Assembly: GCF_040869045.1 (NCBI RefSeq)
Contig: NC_090320.1
Span: 243,350,978-243,414,977, forward strand
Source of the DNA: Eurosta solidaginis
Lineage: Eukaryota; Arthropoda; Insecta; Diptera; Tephritidae
Reading direction: 5' to 3'
Length of the DNA stretch: 64,000 nucleotides
The position numbers and the translations under genes were made by a program. A model generated the notes under the pieces. It ran no database searches. It worked only from the letters and a program-made list of their open reading frames with translations, and had not been told where the DNA came from. Positions within the stretch are counted from its first letter, which is position 1, and every line of letters begins with the position of its first letter. Positions 11,355 to 23,612 of this stretch are shown here, one piece after another.

Positions 11355-11570
11355 CTTGAGCCTTCCTGACCCATCGCAGATCTGCCACCGCAGTCTTGTC
11401 AAATGAATGCCATCACAAAGCCATCAAAGAACTGGGTCTTTGGACCCATCGCCGGTCTACCAGTTCAATGCCGTCAAAGAACCAGTTCTCTCAACCCATC
11501 ACCGGTATACCCCTATAGTGTTGTCAAAGATCCTGTTCTTTCAACCCATCACAGTTATGCCCCAAAAGTT
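11355..11570. repeat. Degenerate ~50-bp tandem repeat
   Basis: At least three consecutive units share GTCAAAGAACCAGTTCT or close variants, then CAACCCATCACCGGTAT. The array lies just before the LINE fragment and could be its 5' leader. No protein motif is visible in its overlapping ORFs. Confidence 0.55.
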
Positions 11571-11699
11571 TCTATACGGTGGCAATTGGTCACCTCCAAT
11601 GACAACCAAGTGCTAAAGTTGCAAGCCTTTTCCATAGTAAAGGATAGGAAATGTGACAGGTACCTTTTCTTTGTGACCGGTTTGTGATATATCACGTAC

Positions 11700-13194
11700 C
11701 AGTTCCTTTGCCTGAAGAGAGGGGTTCAGCACCCACGTTTGTTACTAAGAGCAGGCAGGAGGTTCTGGACGTCACCCTGATCTCGGGCAGCGGGGAAGCT
11801 TTGATAAAAAATTGCATGGTACTTGATGACCACACTTTTTCGGATCATAGATTTGTCCGATCCGACCTTGGCGGGGTGGCGGCCAAAACTGTCTGGCATA
11901 GGAACCTTAAAAACGCCAACTGGCGTATCTACAGTGAGGAACTTCAAAAGAGGCTCTCAGGATAGAGTGTTCATATTCCCCAGAACTCTGCAGAGAACTA
12001 CGCAAGGCTTGTCGGAAAGCATTCAATCTTGCTAAAGCCTCCAGGGAGGCTGAAAATGGGACTCATACAAAATGATTCTCGGGGATTATAAGAAACTGCT
12101 AAGGTCGTCGAAGAGGACGTCTTGACGGAAGTTTTGTAGCGAAATGGAGACGGTGTCTGGTGGATCTGGGCTCAGAAAGGTGCTCTCTATTGCTCCAAAA
12201 AGTGTCCCGGGATGCCTGCAAGGATCTGATGGGACATGAACGGATTCGGCGGAGAGCATCCTTTGCCTGCTCCTGAGTACGCACTTTCCGGGCACTAGTG
12301 ATGAAGTAATGAACTGGAGGGAGACTCATACTGGTGAACCGTATGAGGGGAAGTTCATTACTATGGGTAAAATTAAATGGGCTATAATGTCGTTCAAGAC
12401 TTTCAAAGCACCAGCAAACAATCTGAGTTCTTTGTGGTTGTATAACATTTTCAAAGGAGTTTGTGCTCTTAACCATATTTCAGAAGGTTTCAAGGGTCAC
12501 CTTTATACCAAAAGCTGGAAGGACTTGTCACGTGACCCCTAAAGACTTCAGACCGATTTGTCTGACATCCTTCCAGCTGAAGACACTTGAGAGATTAATG
12601 GACTCTACACTAAAGGAGTCCTTGTAGGGGACGTTATCGATATCCCAGCATGCGTACATGAAAGGGAAGTCCACGGAAACGGCGTTGCATGCGGTCGTCT
12701 CCCAGATCGAGAAATTCTTGGCGCATAAGGACTTCATACTTTATAGTTTTTCTCGACATTGAGGGTGCTTTCAACAACACTACGCCCTCTGCGATAACTG
12801 ATGCACTAATCGGCTTGGGGCCGATTCGGGACTAGTGAAACTCGTTCAGTAGTTACAGCTGGTGCATGCCGACTTCGCAGGCTCAACGGTGGTCAAACAC
12901 ATACCAAACTTAATGAGCTCTTGGTTCTTATTGAGAAGGACGGTTGCGGCAAAGTAATCGCATATGCAGATGACCTCGCGCTGATAGTTAGCGGGAAGTT
13001 TCCGCAGATACTAAGCGATCTAATGTAAACTAAGCTTAGATTGGTGGATAAATGGAGCAGGAGTAAAGGTCTATCGGTCAATTCAGCCAAAACTGAACTG
13101 GTTCTGTTCACTAGGAAATACCTGCGTTGCAGCTGCCGTTGCTAGCGGGTACTACCCTGACGCTGAGGGACTCTGCCAAATACCTAGGAGTACT
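11700..13194 (+). pseudogene. LINE fragment: end of endonuclease plus reverse transcriptase, decayed
   Basis: It begins in the AP-endonuclease domain with PTFVTKSRQEVLDVTL and FSDHRFV, the usual end of Jockey/LOA/R1-type endonucleases. It then crosses many stops and frameshifts into RT. Recognisable RT blocks are STETALHAVV-like sequence near 12670, a LDIEGAFNNTT-like block near 12750, the catalytic YADDLAL at about 12963, GLSVNSAKTELVLFTRK near 13070, and KYLGVLF at 13180. The fragment stops abruptly at the outer end of the inverted-repeat arm (13195). Sequence differences from the LINE at 26.2 kb show a different family or an old copy. Clade (LOA/R1-like) is inferred from motif spacing. Confidence 0.75.
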
Positions 13195-13409
13195 TTTTCA
13201 TGAGCTAAGTTGATCACTTCAATATTTATTACTGTAGTGTCCCTCTAAAATCAACATTATTGGATCTATTTCTTGGTGTTTAAATATTTAAAATAAATCT
13301 TACATAGAAGGCAGGCTTAAATCGTCATTTTTCATAACAGAATCGTCCAAGCGTCATTCTAGTTGAAAATCGCCAAAATGACGACGGCGTCGTCAATCTG
13401 TCAACGCTG
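13195..13409 (-). pseudogene. hAT end and pogo transposase fragment in the left arm
   Basis: Copy of the first 215 bp of the hAT insertion seen at 24130. The hAT end reads CAACGCTG at 13402-13409 on the plus strand, preceded by the GACGACGGCGTCGTC palindrome. The pogo-like segment (LEGHGSNKYL-type motif) lies at about 13200-13255 on the minus strand. The left arm ends within that segment, so the rest of the hAT element is absent here. Confidence 0.7.
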
Positions 13410-15429
13410 TTTACAAAAGTGGGTTCATTGCCCGGTTGAAAATTCTTATATTATTACTACTGATAAACCCTTGTTGTTGATGTTCGTGCTACCCCATGTT
13501 GTATGATAGGAATTTGCGACACAGCAGAGGATCCATGGTGTGCCACTCTGCTGACAGTATTTGATCAGGGCTACTGTTTCGGTTATTGGGGCCGTTTCTT
13601 CCTCCCCCGGAAAGTAGACAGAGGCCAAAATTGCCTCTTGTTTGCCTCTTGGAGTTGGAATTTTAGCCCATCTGCTACCAGATCAGCCGTCATAAACTGT
13701 AAAGGTGGAAGAAACATTAGTTTGTTGCTTAAAAGCATCGCCGCTCTTGGGCGAGAACTGGTGGCATAAATTAACTTACCATCAGTACTGTTCAGGCCTT
13801 TCACGGCACCGTGTTGAATCCAGGGCTCCTGGATGAAGGCTATTCCCAGAAATTCTTCTGCAAATTTTTTAATTAGGACGTCTGAGGCTACCTTGGCGTC
13901 GTGAAGATTCACCTGAAGGCATTTCAGACGTCTTTGCGTTTGGGATTTGACTGGGAGGGGAGACACTATTTATGGTCTTTGCGGCCACGTGTAGCCACCT
14001 TCCTTGCCCTATTGCTACACGACATTACGGCTTCTTCAGCAGTTCTTCCTCGTCTTTTATTGTTGCCTTTCCTGATATTGGGGCTCCCACGAGGTCGTTG
14101 CCTTGTTGTAAGGTTTTAGGGGACAGGCTGGCGGACTGTCGCTGTCTCATTTGGGTTTTGTGGGCCAACGCTAAACCCAGAAGGCCTGGGCTCTTCTTGA
14201 AACGGTTTTTTGGGGGTGTCCGATTGACCCGGCAAATCCTGCTGTTCAGTAGGTAAATGCCTACTAGATACCTTCAGGATCTTCGAACAGCAGGGTTTGT
14301 CATCGTCAACCGTATCATCCCCCTCACCCTTATTGTCACTGCCACTGGTATTTATATTTATCAAGGGCAGGAATGGCTTGTTTTTGGGCCTTAACTTGAC
14401 TCTGTCAAACCCACAGAAAATCAAGTAGATGCGTTCCTTTAATAGTTCGGCAGACAACAGATCGACGGCTATTGTAACTTCCGCCACCGTAGACTTTTGA
14501 ATCCGGTTGAGGATTATCCAGTTCCTGGTACTCAAGCCGACATTTTGGGCCTAAGCTAACCTCAAGACGTCGTCGTTTGAGGGCATTCCTCTTCCATAAA
14601 GTACCCCACGAGAATGATTCGACGTGGCACCCTGACGTGGAGTGAGCTTTGGGGCGATAGCGCTTAGCCACACCGCTGTGGTTGCATTCCTGCAGGGCGA
14701 AGTGTGCAACCGCTAAAGATGGGCTTTATAGCACCGTCATTTTGGCCCATAACCTCTCCAAAGATGTCCTTCTGTGTGGCCTTCAGTTCCCCTGAAGACC
14801 AGACCGTGGCTGGATAGTCGGGAGGTATAATGCCCAACCTTACCCCACTCAGGACATCCCTGAAATTTTCCGACTGCTTGGCTGTTGCATCACAGTGGGT
14901 TGGCATGGTTGCCTCAACATTGAATGCACAGCTTTCCACAGCTTTTGACAATATTTTTGTATTGCCAGCTGTTGGCAGCGATATCTTTTTGGGCTCTCTC
15001 TCTGGTGGAGTCGAGCCATTTGAGCGGCCTCTCTTGGCTGACCCTCACCACGGACCGATCCCTAGAGTTCTTTGGCAAGCCCCTGGCTTCATCGTAGCTA
15101 ATCTCCCTGGCGAATAATCTATTGAGACGTTTTCGAGCGGCATCACTTAGCCGATCGCGCTCTGCATTCTGGCCAGGCTGATCGCTTTTCGCCGGATAGG
15201 CAAGGAGCCTCTCCTCATCCTCCCGCGAGATGGTGGATTGTGACTCTACCCGATTTGCATCCTGCAGAGTACCCACATCTGCCATCTCCACGTCATGGAG
15301 GGGACTATTCGGCCTCGGCAAGTCTGTGGCGACAGTTGATTCGGCTTGCACCGAAAGGTCGCAATCGACCTGATCTATTGGGAGCTGTTCAGCTCCATTT
15401 TGCTTTTTTCGTATATTGTTATTTTCCAT
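13410..15429 (-). pseudogene. LOA-like LINE, 5' half (ORF1 and N-terminal endonuclease), left-arm copy
   Basis: Minus strand. ORF1 starts at 15429 (MENNNIRKKQNGAEQ) and runs 171 codons before a frameshift near 14930. It then continues as a DUF4780-type Gag-like domain with IPPDYPATVWSSGELKATQK and IFGEVMGQNDGAIKP. A frameshift near 14670 leads into NVGLSTRNWIILNRI-type sequence. The endonuclease begins at about 13930 with LKCLQVNLHDAKVAS and IAFIQEPWIQHG, then breaks at the hAT insertion. Known role: ORF1 binds LINE RNA, and the endonuclease nicks target DNA. The copy in the other arm carries the same disruptions with point differences, so decay largely preceded the duplication. Confidence 0.8.
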
Positions 15430-15860
15430 ATCAATACCCAGGAGATGGGGGAAGGTAAGACAGCTGGGACAAAGCCCGAATATCCAAGCAAGACTAATTA
15501 CAACCAGAGGGCGTCAGGTATCTGGAGGCCACCGTTATAAGACACACTGACTTAGTGCCATTCATCCCATGAGCACGGTTCGGATGACAGTCGGAATTAC
15601 GGGTTTTATCGATTTGTCCTCTCTAGATCCGCCATATTTGTTAGCAAAGCTTGGGCACCTTATTCAGGGTGTGGCTCTTCTGGTTATAGGGAGGAGAAAA
15701 TGGTCGCCGCTCGGATTCGCCGCCGAAGCGTTACCAGGTGTCACCGCGAGGAGGCTCCATCCCAATATGGGGGAGGATGCAAGCACCTACGAATCGGCGT
15801 TTTGGGATGACGCCGGATTGTGCAAGGCGAGACATCCCCATCAAAGACACCCAATTGTCG
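15430..15860 (-). other. 5' leader of the LOA-like LINE, left arm
   Basis: GC-richer sequence upstream of ORF1, matched in the right arm at 21670-22108. Open frames in it, including one that covers most of it, have no domain. The probable element start is near the CGACAATTGGGTGTCTTTGA segment at about 15836-15855, read on the minus strand. Confidence 0.55.
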
Positions 15861-17818
15861 CATATACATGTATGTATCTATTTATTAACGCAAGGAATTG
15901 TTCAAATAAATGGCTTTGTTTCACACAAAATTCTTATTTTTATTAATTTCCTCTTAGAAAAACAAGTGACTCTTTTTATTTCACAGAATGGCGAAGCATT
16001 TTTTACTTGTCTGACTATATTTGTTATTATCTAGAAAACCTTAAAACATTTATATATCATTAATATTTGTACATTTTGTTTATACATACATATCTAGATA
16101 TGTACATATGTCTCATTAAACAAAGCTGTTTCAATATTATTATACCCATTATTAATTAAGCTATTTGCTCCCGCCCGTTAACACGAGAACTTGAGTAAAA
16201 ATTGATATATCGAATATTTTGGTATTGAAAATGCCCGAAATGAAAAACAGCCACGCTCAATTTTTCGATATCGAAAATCGATCGCAAGATTCCACTCGAT
16301 CATTTTCAATATTGATAATTTCGAAAAATGGAAAAAATGGGAATCCTGATTAATTGATTAATAAATACTGGCAGAATGATGAAACAAACAGGTCGACTAC
16401 CTTTATAACGCAAAATAGAAATTGAGTAAAATTTTTATAAATGGCACCGCCGACATTGATGAGAAGAAAATTTGAAATTTTTATAAGTCATGAATCAGAA
16501 GCCTTTGAAACTTTCCATTCTTGCTTTTTTATGTAGATCTGAGAAAAGCTCGTAAACGACCACGCCGACATTTAAACAACAAATTGATTTAAGTTTAAAC
16601 AATTACAAAATCGGCAAGACATTTATGGCACGTACTACATTATCATTATAGATATTTAGCGTAAAGTTCGATAGTTAAAAAAAATGTTAATGACCTTGCA
16701 GCGCAAGTTCGAATAAAAAGCAACTAAATTCAAAGAGATTTGGTGAGAAAATTTGTTCTATAACAGAAACTGTGTTAAAGCTTCTTGGGGAAGACGATAT
16801 TTGGGTATATGTATGTAGGAAATAGAAACTGAAATACTTTGTGTAACTTTTACTTTGTTATGTAGTTAAATATTGAAACGATTTTAAGTAAGCAGATATT
16901 AGATTGTTAGAAAATTTATGAATGTAACAGATTGCTTTCAGTTCAATTCAGAATGTCGAAATAGAAATATCTAATTTAATTTATAATTATTTGATAAATT
17001 GTTAAAATTTTTTTGACTAACAATAAATTTAAAACATTAAAACTAAAAGCATGTTCTAAATCCTTGAACCTACATGTATGTAGGTAGTGTGCTTCATACC
17101 ATTCAGTCTTGATGACATTTCTCTTTAAATGTATCCTTAATATATATACATACATATATGTATATTAGAGAACACCCTGCGTATATAATGTTCGGTTTCG
17201 CCCAAACTTAGAATTCCTTACTTATTTTTGCATAAGCGCAGTTATTAGTTGGAAATTTTGGCAGTTATTGTTTTTCAAATTTGATATGGATCTCAAATTA
17301 CAAAAACAATTTATGGAAAGGCGAATCCAACATCTAGCACAAAATTAACGAATTTCACATGTTATTGTTGGATTTGAAAATTTAATTTTTCATCACGTTT
17401 TTTACAGACGAAAACATTTTAATAAAGCGAAAACAATTGTGGCTTCTATTTTGCTTCACTTATTTTACAAATAAATAAATACAAACATTTTAAATATAAA
17501 AGTCAATTGCAGTTCGTCCGATGTGGCTAGCCGATTCCGAAATTTATTGTTTCGTTCGTTATGGTTCTCGCATGGTTTCGGAAAAAAAAATGTGCAAAGT
17601 GGGCGCTGCTATTTAAATTGGCTTCATCCCCGCAATTAGTTGAAGTTGCTATTCAATATTTGGTATAGAGATTCCATACATGGATGATGTGTGAGTTGGA
17701 GTGGAGTAGTAATGGGAGAGTGAATGGGAGTGGAAGAGAGAGTTGGAGCTGAGATGATTTTGAGAGTGGGAGTTGTAAGGGGAGCGTTAGTGGAGAGAAT
17801 CCATTTTTATACTCAGCT
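15861..17818. repeat. Non-coding repeats of the left arm
   Basis: 15861-16040 is a repeat also present at 21495-21670 and 44233-44402. From about 16140 a decayed relative of the GGGCGTGG / GTTAACACGAGAACTTGAG dispersed repeat runs to about 17215, ending in ATGTTCGGTTTCGCCCAAAC. The remaining sequence to 17818 is AT-rich followed by a purine-rich GGGAGTGG-type stretch. No gene. Confidence 0.6.
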
Positions 17819-19407
17819 GAGCAGAGCTCACAGAGTATATTGACTTTGTTCGCATAACGGTAATCCGTAACGGCATAAACTAATCGAGATAGATATAGAC
17901 TTCTATATATCAAAATGATCTGGGCGAAAAAAGAAATTCATTTAGCCATGTCCGTCCGTTAACACGATAACTTGAGTAAATTTTGAGGTATCTTATTGAA
18001 ATTTGGTACGTAGGTTCCTGGGCGCTCATCTCAGATCGCTATTTAAAATGAACGAAATCGGACTACAACCACGCCCACTTTTTCGATATCGAAAATTTCG
18101 AAAAATCGAAAAAGTGCGATAATTCATTACCAAAGATCGATAAAGCGATGAAACTTGGTAAGTGAGTTGAACTTATGACGCAGAATGGAAAACTAGTAAA
18201 ATTTTGGACAATGGGCGTGGCACCGCCCACTTTTAAAAGAAGGTAATTTAAAAGTTTTGCAAGCTGTAACTTGGCAGTCGTTGAAGATGTCATGATGAAA
18301 TTTAGCAGGCACATTACTCCTGTTCAAAATGGGCGTGGCTCCGCCATTTTTCATTTAATTCGTCTAGAATACTTTAAATGCCATAAGTCGTACAAAAATT
18401 TACCAATCCTTGTGAAATTTGGTAGGGGCATAGATTCTATAACGATAACTGTTTTCTGTGAAAATGGGCGAAATCGGTTGAAGCCACGCCCAGTTTTTAT
18501 ACACAGTCGACCGTCTGTTCTTCCGCTCGGCCGTTAACACAATAACTTGCGCAAAAAACGATATATCTTAACTAAACTTAGTTCACGTACTAATCTGAAG
18601 TCACTTTATCTGGGTATAAAATATGGCCGAAATCCGACTATGACCACGCCCACTTTTCCGATATCGAAAATTACGAAAAATGAAAAAAATGCCATAATTC
18701 TGTACCAAATATGAAAAAAGAGATGCAACATGGTAATTGGACTGGTTTATTGACGCAAAATATAACTTTAGAAAAAAACTTTGTAAAACGAGTGTGACAC
18801 CTGCCATATTAAGTAGAAGAAAATGAAAAAGTTCTGCAGGACGAAATCAAACGCCCTTGGAATCATGGCAGGAATACTGTTCGTGGTATGATATATATAA
18901 ATAAATTAGCGGTACCCGACAGAAGATGTTCGGGGTCACCCTGGTCCACATTTTGGTCGATGTCTCGAAAACGCCTTCACATATACAACTAAGGGCTACT
19001 CCCTTTTAAAACCCTCATTAATACTTTTAATTTGATACCCATACCGTACAAACACATTCCAGAGTCACCCCTGGTCCACCCTTATGGCGATATCTCGAAA
19101 AGGCGTCCACCTATAGAACAAGGCCCACTCCCTCGTAAAATACTCTTTAATACTTTTCATTTGATACACATGTCATACAAACACATTCCAGGGTTACCCT
19201 AGGTTCATTTTGATAAATGGTGATTTTCCCTTATTTTGTCTCCAAAGCTCTCAGCTGAGTATGTAATGTTCGGTTAAATTAAATTAACAAAATCGGACGA
19301 AGAACACGACCACTTTAAAAAAAAAATTTTTAAGTGAAATTTTAAGCTAAAATTTAATATCTTTACAGTATATAAATAAATTATGTCAATATTCAACTCC
19401 AGTAATG
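17819..19407 (-). repeat. Spacer of the inverted repeat: dispersed repeat copy 2 with tandem monomers
   Basis: Opposite orientation to the copy at 6540-8573. It begins TATACTCAGCTGAGCAGAGC then TCACAGAGTATATT, carries GTTAACACGATAACTTGAG, the GGGCGTGGCACCGCCCA block and CGGTACCCGACAGAAGATGT, then about two to three of the tandem monomers (GATATCTCGAAAAGGCGTCC). It ends with a broken fragment of the same repeat (19200-19407). Non-coding. Confidence 0.8.
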
Positions 19408-19744
19408 AGTATAAAAATGGATTCTCTCCACTAACGCTCCCCTTACAACTCCCACTTTCAAAATCATCTCAGCTCCAACTCTCTCTTCCACTCCCATTCA
19501 CTCTCCCATTATTACTCCACTCCAACTCACACATAAACATAACGACATAACAGACAACAGAAACATAACGAACGAAACAATAAATTTCGGAATCGGCTAG
19601 CCACATCGGACGAACTGCAATTGACTTTTATATTTAAAATGTTTGTATTTATTTATTTGTAAAATAAGTGAAGCAAAATAGAAGCCAAAATTTTTTTCTC
19701 TTTATTAAAATGTTTTCGTCGGTAAAAAACGTGATGAAAAATTA

Positions 19745-20165
19745 GGGGTACTCATGATAGCATATAAACTTATAAGGTGTAAAATTATATCCATTTACAC
19801 ACGCGGTTATATGAACGCACCTAGTAATACTCTTGATAAACTTGGTTGTTTTTCAGCTGTATTATTTCCAAAAAAATTTTTTTGATTGTTATACAAATTA
19901 AAAAATACCAAGATTAAGTGAAAAATCAAAACTAAAATGCCTTTACTTGCTGATGTTGGAGAGTTTTGATGAAAATGCCGTCTGTAATGTCTGCAAGGTT
20001 GCATTCCTTTGAGTTTACCGCGTTTACACAATGAAATGTGCGCGTAAATTTATACAAATTGTGTAAATGATTTTTCATACAAAATTTGACAGCTCGTACG
20101 TAAACTAGATAAATTTATACGTTTACACACTTTATAAGGCATTTATACGGTTACATGAGTCCCCC
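19745..20165. mobile_element. MITE present only in the right arm
   Basis: Ends are TAGGGGTACTCATG and, read inward from the right, TAGGGGGACTCATG. The left arm at about 17375-17395 gives the exact empty site (AAAAATTAAATTTTC). Comparison supports a very short AT-type target duplication (TA/TTA), compatible with a PIF/Harbinger-like MITE. 421 bp, with TTATAAGG and GTTTACAC motifs inside and no transposase. Confidence 0.85.
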
Positions 20166-21669
20166 TATTAAATTCTCAAATCTAACAATAACATGTGAAA
20201 TTCGTTAATTTTGTGCTAGATGTTGGATTCGCCTTTCCATAAATTGTTTTTGTAATTTGAGATCCATATCAAATTTGAAAAACAATAACTGCCAAAATTT
20301 CCAACTAATAACTGCACTTATGCAAAAATAAGTAAGGAATTCTAAGTTTGGGCGAAACCGAACATTATGTACGCAGGGTGTTCTCTAATATACATATATG
20401 TATGTATATATATTAAGGATACATTTAAAGAGAAATGTCATCAAGACTGAATGGTATGAAGCACACTACCTACATACATGTAGGTTCAAGGATTTAGAAC
20501 ATGCTTTTAGTTTTAATGTTTTAAATTTATTGTTAGTCAAAAAAATTTTAACAATTTATCAAATAATTATAAATTAAATTAGATATTTCTATTTCGATAT
20601 TCTGAATTGAACTGAAAAAAATCTGTTACATTCATAAATTTTCTAACAATCTAATATCTGCTTACTTAAAATCGTTTCAATATTTAACCAGAGAGTATTT
20701 CAGTTTCTATTTCCTACATACATATGTATACCCAAATATCGTCTTCCGCAAGAAGCTTTAACACAGTTTCTGTCATAGAACAAATTTTCTCACCAAATCT
20801 GTTTGAATTTAGTTGCTTTTTATTCGAACTTGCGCTGCAAGGTCATTAACATTTTTTTTAACTATCGAACTTTACGCTAAATATATATAATGGTAATGTA
20901 GTACGTGCCATAAATGTCTTGCCGATTTTGTAATTGTTTAAACTTAAATCAATTTGTTGTTTAAATGTCGGCGTGGTCGTTTACGAGCTTTTCTCAGATC
21001 TACATAAAAAAGCAAGAATGGAAAGTTTCAAAAGCTTCTGATTCATGACTTATAAAAATTTCAAATTTTCTTCTCATCAATGTGGGCGGTGCCATTTATA
21101 AAAATTTTACTCAATTTCTATTTTGCGTTATAAAGGTAGTCGACCTGTTTGTTTCATCATTCTGCCAGTATTTATTAATCAATTAATCAGGATTCCCATT
21201 TTTTCCATTTTTCGAAATTATCAATATTGAAAATGATCGAGTGGAATCTTGCGATCGATTTTCGATATCGAAAAATTGAGCGTGGCTGTTTTTCATTTCG
21301 GGCATTTTCAATACCAAAATATTCGATATATCAATTTTTACTCAAGTTCTCGTGTTAACGGGCGGGAGCAAATAGCTTAATTAATAATGGCTATAATAAT
21401 ATTGAAACAGCTTTGTTTAATGAGACATACATACATATCTAGATATGTATGTATAAACAAAATGTACAAATATTAATGATATATAAATGTTTTAAGGTTT
21501 TCTAGATAATAACAAATATAGTCAGACAAGTAAAAAATGCTTCGCCATTCTGTGAAATAAAAAGAGTCACTTGTTTTTCTAAGAGGAAATTAATAAAAAT
21601 AAGAATTTTGTGTGAAACAAAGCCATTTATTTGAACAATTCCTTGCGTTAATAAATAGATACATACATA
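20166..21669. repeat. Non-coding repeats of the right arm
   Basis: Mirror of 15861-17400 of the left arm: AT-rich DNA, the decayed dispersed repeat with its AAGTTCTCGTGTTAACGGGC block, and the repeat at 21495-21670 shared with 44233-44402. No gene. Confidence 0.6.
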
Positions 21670-22108
21670 TATATGCGACAATTGGGTGTCTTTGATGGGG
21701 ATGTCTCGCCTTGCACAATCCGGCGTCATCCCAAAACGTCGATTCGTAGGTGCTTGCATCCTCCCCCATATTGGGATGGAGCCTCCTCGCGGTGACACCT
21801 GGTAACGCTTCGGCGGCGAATCCGAGCGGCAACCCTTTCTCCTCCCTATAACCAGAAGAGTCACACCCTGAATAAGGTGCCCAAGCTTTGCTAACAAATA
21901 TGGCGGATCTAGAGAAGACAAATCGATAAAACCCGTAATTCCGACTGTCATCCGAACCGTGCTCATAGGATGAATGGCACTAAGTCAGTGTGTCTTATAA
22001 CGGTGGCCTCCAGATACCTGACGCCCTCTGGTTGTAATTAGTCTTGCTTGGATATTCGGGCTTTGTCCCAGCTGCCTTACCTTCCCCCATACTCCTGGGT
22101 ATTTATAT
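21670..22108 (+). other. 5' leader of the LOA-like LINE, right arm
   Basis: Starts near GCGACAATTGGGTGTCTTTG and runs to the ORF1 ATG at 22109. It matches the left arm's leader. No domain in its overlapping ORFs. Confidence 0.55.
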
Positions 22109-23425
22109 GGAAAATAACAACATACAAAAAAACCAAAATGGAGCTGAACAGCTCCCAATAGATCAGGTCGATTGCGACCTTTCGGTGCAAGCCGAATCAA
22201 CTTTCGCCACAGACTTGCCGGGGCCGAATAGTCCCCTCCATGACGTGGAGATGGCAGATGTGGGTACTCTGCAGGATGCAAATCGGGTAGAGTCACAATC
22301 CACCATCTCGCGGGAGGATGAGGAGAGGCTCCTTGCCTATCCGGCGAAAAGCGCTCAGCCTGGCCAGCATGCAGAGCGCGATCGGCTAAGTGGTACCGCT
22401 CGAAAACGTCTCAATAGATTATTGGCCAGGGAGATTAGCTGCGATGAAGCCAGGGGCTTGCCAAAGAACCCTAGGGATCGGTCCGTGGTGAGGGTCAGCC
22501 AAGAGAGGCCGCTCAAATGGCTCGACTCCACCAGAGAGAGAGCCCAAAAAGATCTCGCTGCCAACAGCTGGCAATACAAAAATATTGTCAAAAGCTGTGG
22601 AAAGCTGTGCATTCAATGTTGAGGCAACCATGCCAACCCACTGTGATGCAACAGCCAAGCAGTCGGAAAAATTCAGGGATGTCCTGAGTGGGGTAAGTTT
22701 GGGCATTATACCTCCCGACTATCCAGCCACGGTCTGGTCTTCAGGGGAACTGAAGGCCACACAGAAGGACATCTTTGGAGAGGTGATGGGCCAAAATGAC
22801 GGTGCTATAAAGCCCATCTTTAGCGGTTACACACTTCGCCCAGGCTGGCTTTCTATCACCTGCAGGGATGCAACCACCGCGGAGTGGCTAAGGGCTATCG
22901 CCCCAAAGCTCACTCCATGGCAGGGTGGCACGTCGAATCATTCTCGTGGGGTACTTGAAGGAAGAGGAATGCCCTCAAACGACGACATCTTGAGGTTAGC
23001 TGAGGCCCAAAATGTCGGCTTGAGTACCAGGAACTGGAAAATCCTCAACCGGATTCAAAAGTCCTCGGTGGCAGAAGTTACAATAGCCGTTGTCTGCCGA
23101 GCTATTAAAGGAACGCATCTACTTGATTTTCTGTGGGTTTGACAGAGTCAAGTTAAGGCCCAAAACAAGCCATCCCTGCCTTTGATAAATATAAATACCA
23201 GTGGCAGTGACAATAAGGGTGAGGGGTACGGTTGACGGTGACAAGCCCTGCTGTTCGAAGATCCTGAAGGTATCTACTAGGCATTTACCTACTGAACAGC
23301 AGGATTTTCCGGGTCAATCGGACACCCCCAAAAAACCTTTTCAAGAAGAGCCCAGGCCTTCTGGGTTTACCGTTGGCCCACAAAACCCAAACGAGGCAGC
23401 GACAGTCCGCCAGCCTGTCCCCTAA
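22109..23425 (+). pseudogene. LOA-like LINE ORF1 (DUF4780-type), right-arm copy
   Basis: MENNNIQKNQNGAEQ at 22109 opens an acidic N-terminal region with HDVEMADVGTLQDANR and ISREDEERLL, then a basic stretch (ARKRLNRLLAREISC). A frameshift near 22600 moves into the DUF4780-like domain (IPPDYPATVWSSGELKAT, RPGWLSITCRDATTAEWL). A stop at about 23140 and a frameshift lead to a proline/lysine-rich tail ending at 23425. Known role: RNA-binding Gag-like protein of LINEs. I chose the ATG at 22109 because the equivalent frame in the left arm starts there, although an earlier in-frame ATG exists at 22044. Confidence 0.8.
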
Positions 23426-23612
23426 AACCTTACAACAAGGCAACGACCTCGTGGGAGCCCCAATATCAGGAAAGGCAATAAAAAAAGACGAGGAAGAACG
23501 GCTGAAGAAGCCGTAATGTCGTGTAGCAATAGGGCAAGGAAGGTGGCTACACGTGGCCACAAAGATCATAAATAGTGTCTCCCCTCCCCGTCAAATCCCA
23601 AACACAAAGACG

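Larger units (their letters stand above)
13195..17818. repeat. Left arm of a giant inverted repeat
   Basis: The whole segment is the reverse complement of 19408-24344 apart from small differences. A stretch of about 115 bases compared by eye at the outer end shows five mismatches. It contains, from outside in, a fragment of a hAT/pogo element, the 5' half of a LOA-like LINE in minus orientation, and about 2 kb of non-coding repeats. A segment near 17565-17690 is replaced by unrelated sequence in the other arm. The outer junction shares only TTTTCA-type microhomology. Confidence 0.92.

Noticed and set aside
15569..16034. Long open frames in both inverted-repeat arms (also 21502-21966)
   Set aside because: They span the LINE 5' leader and an unrelated repeat antisense to the LINE. 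Conservation between arms reflects the duplication, not coding.
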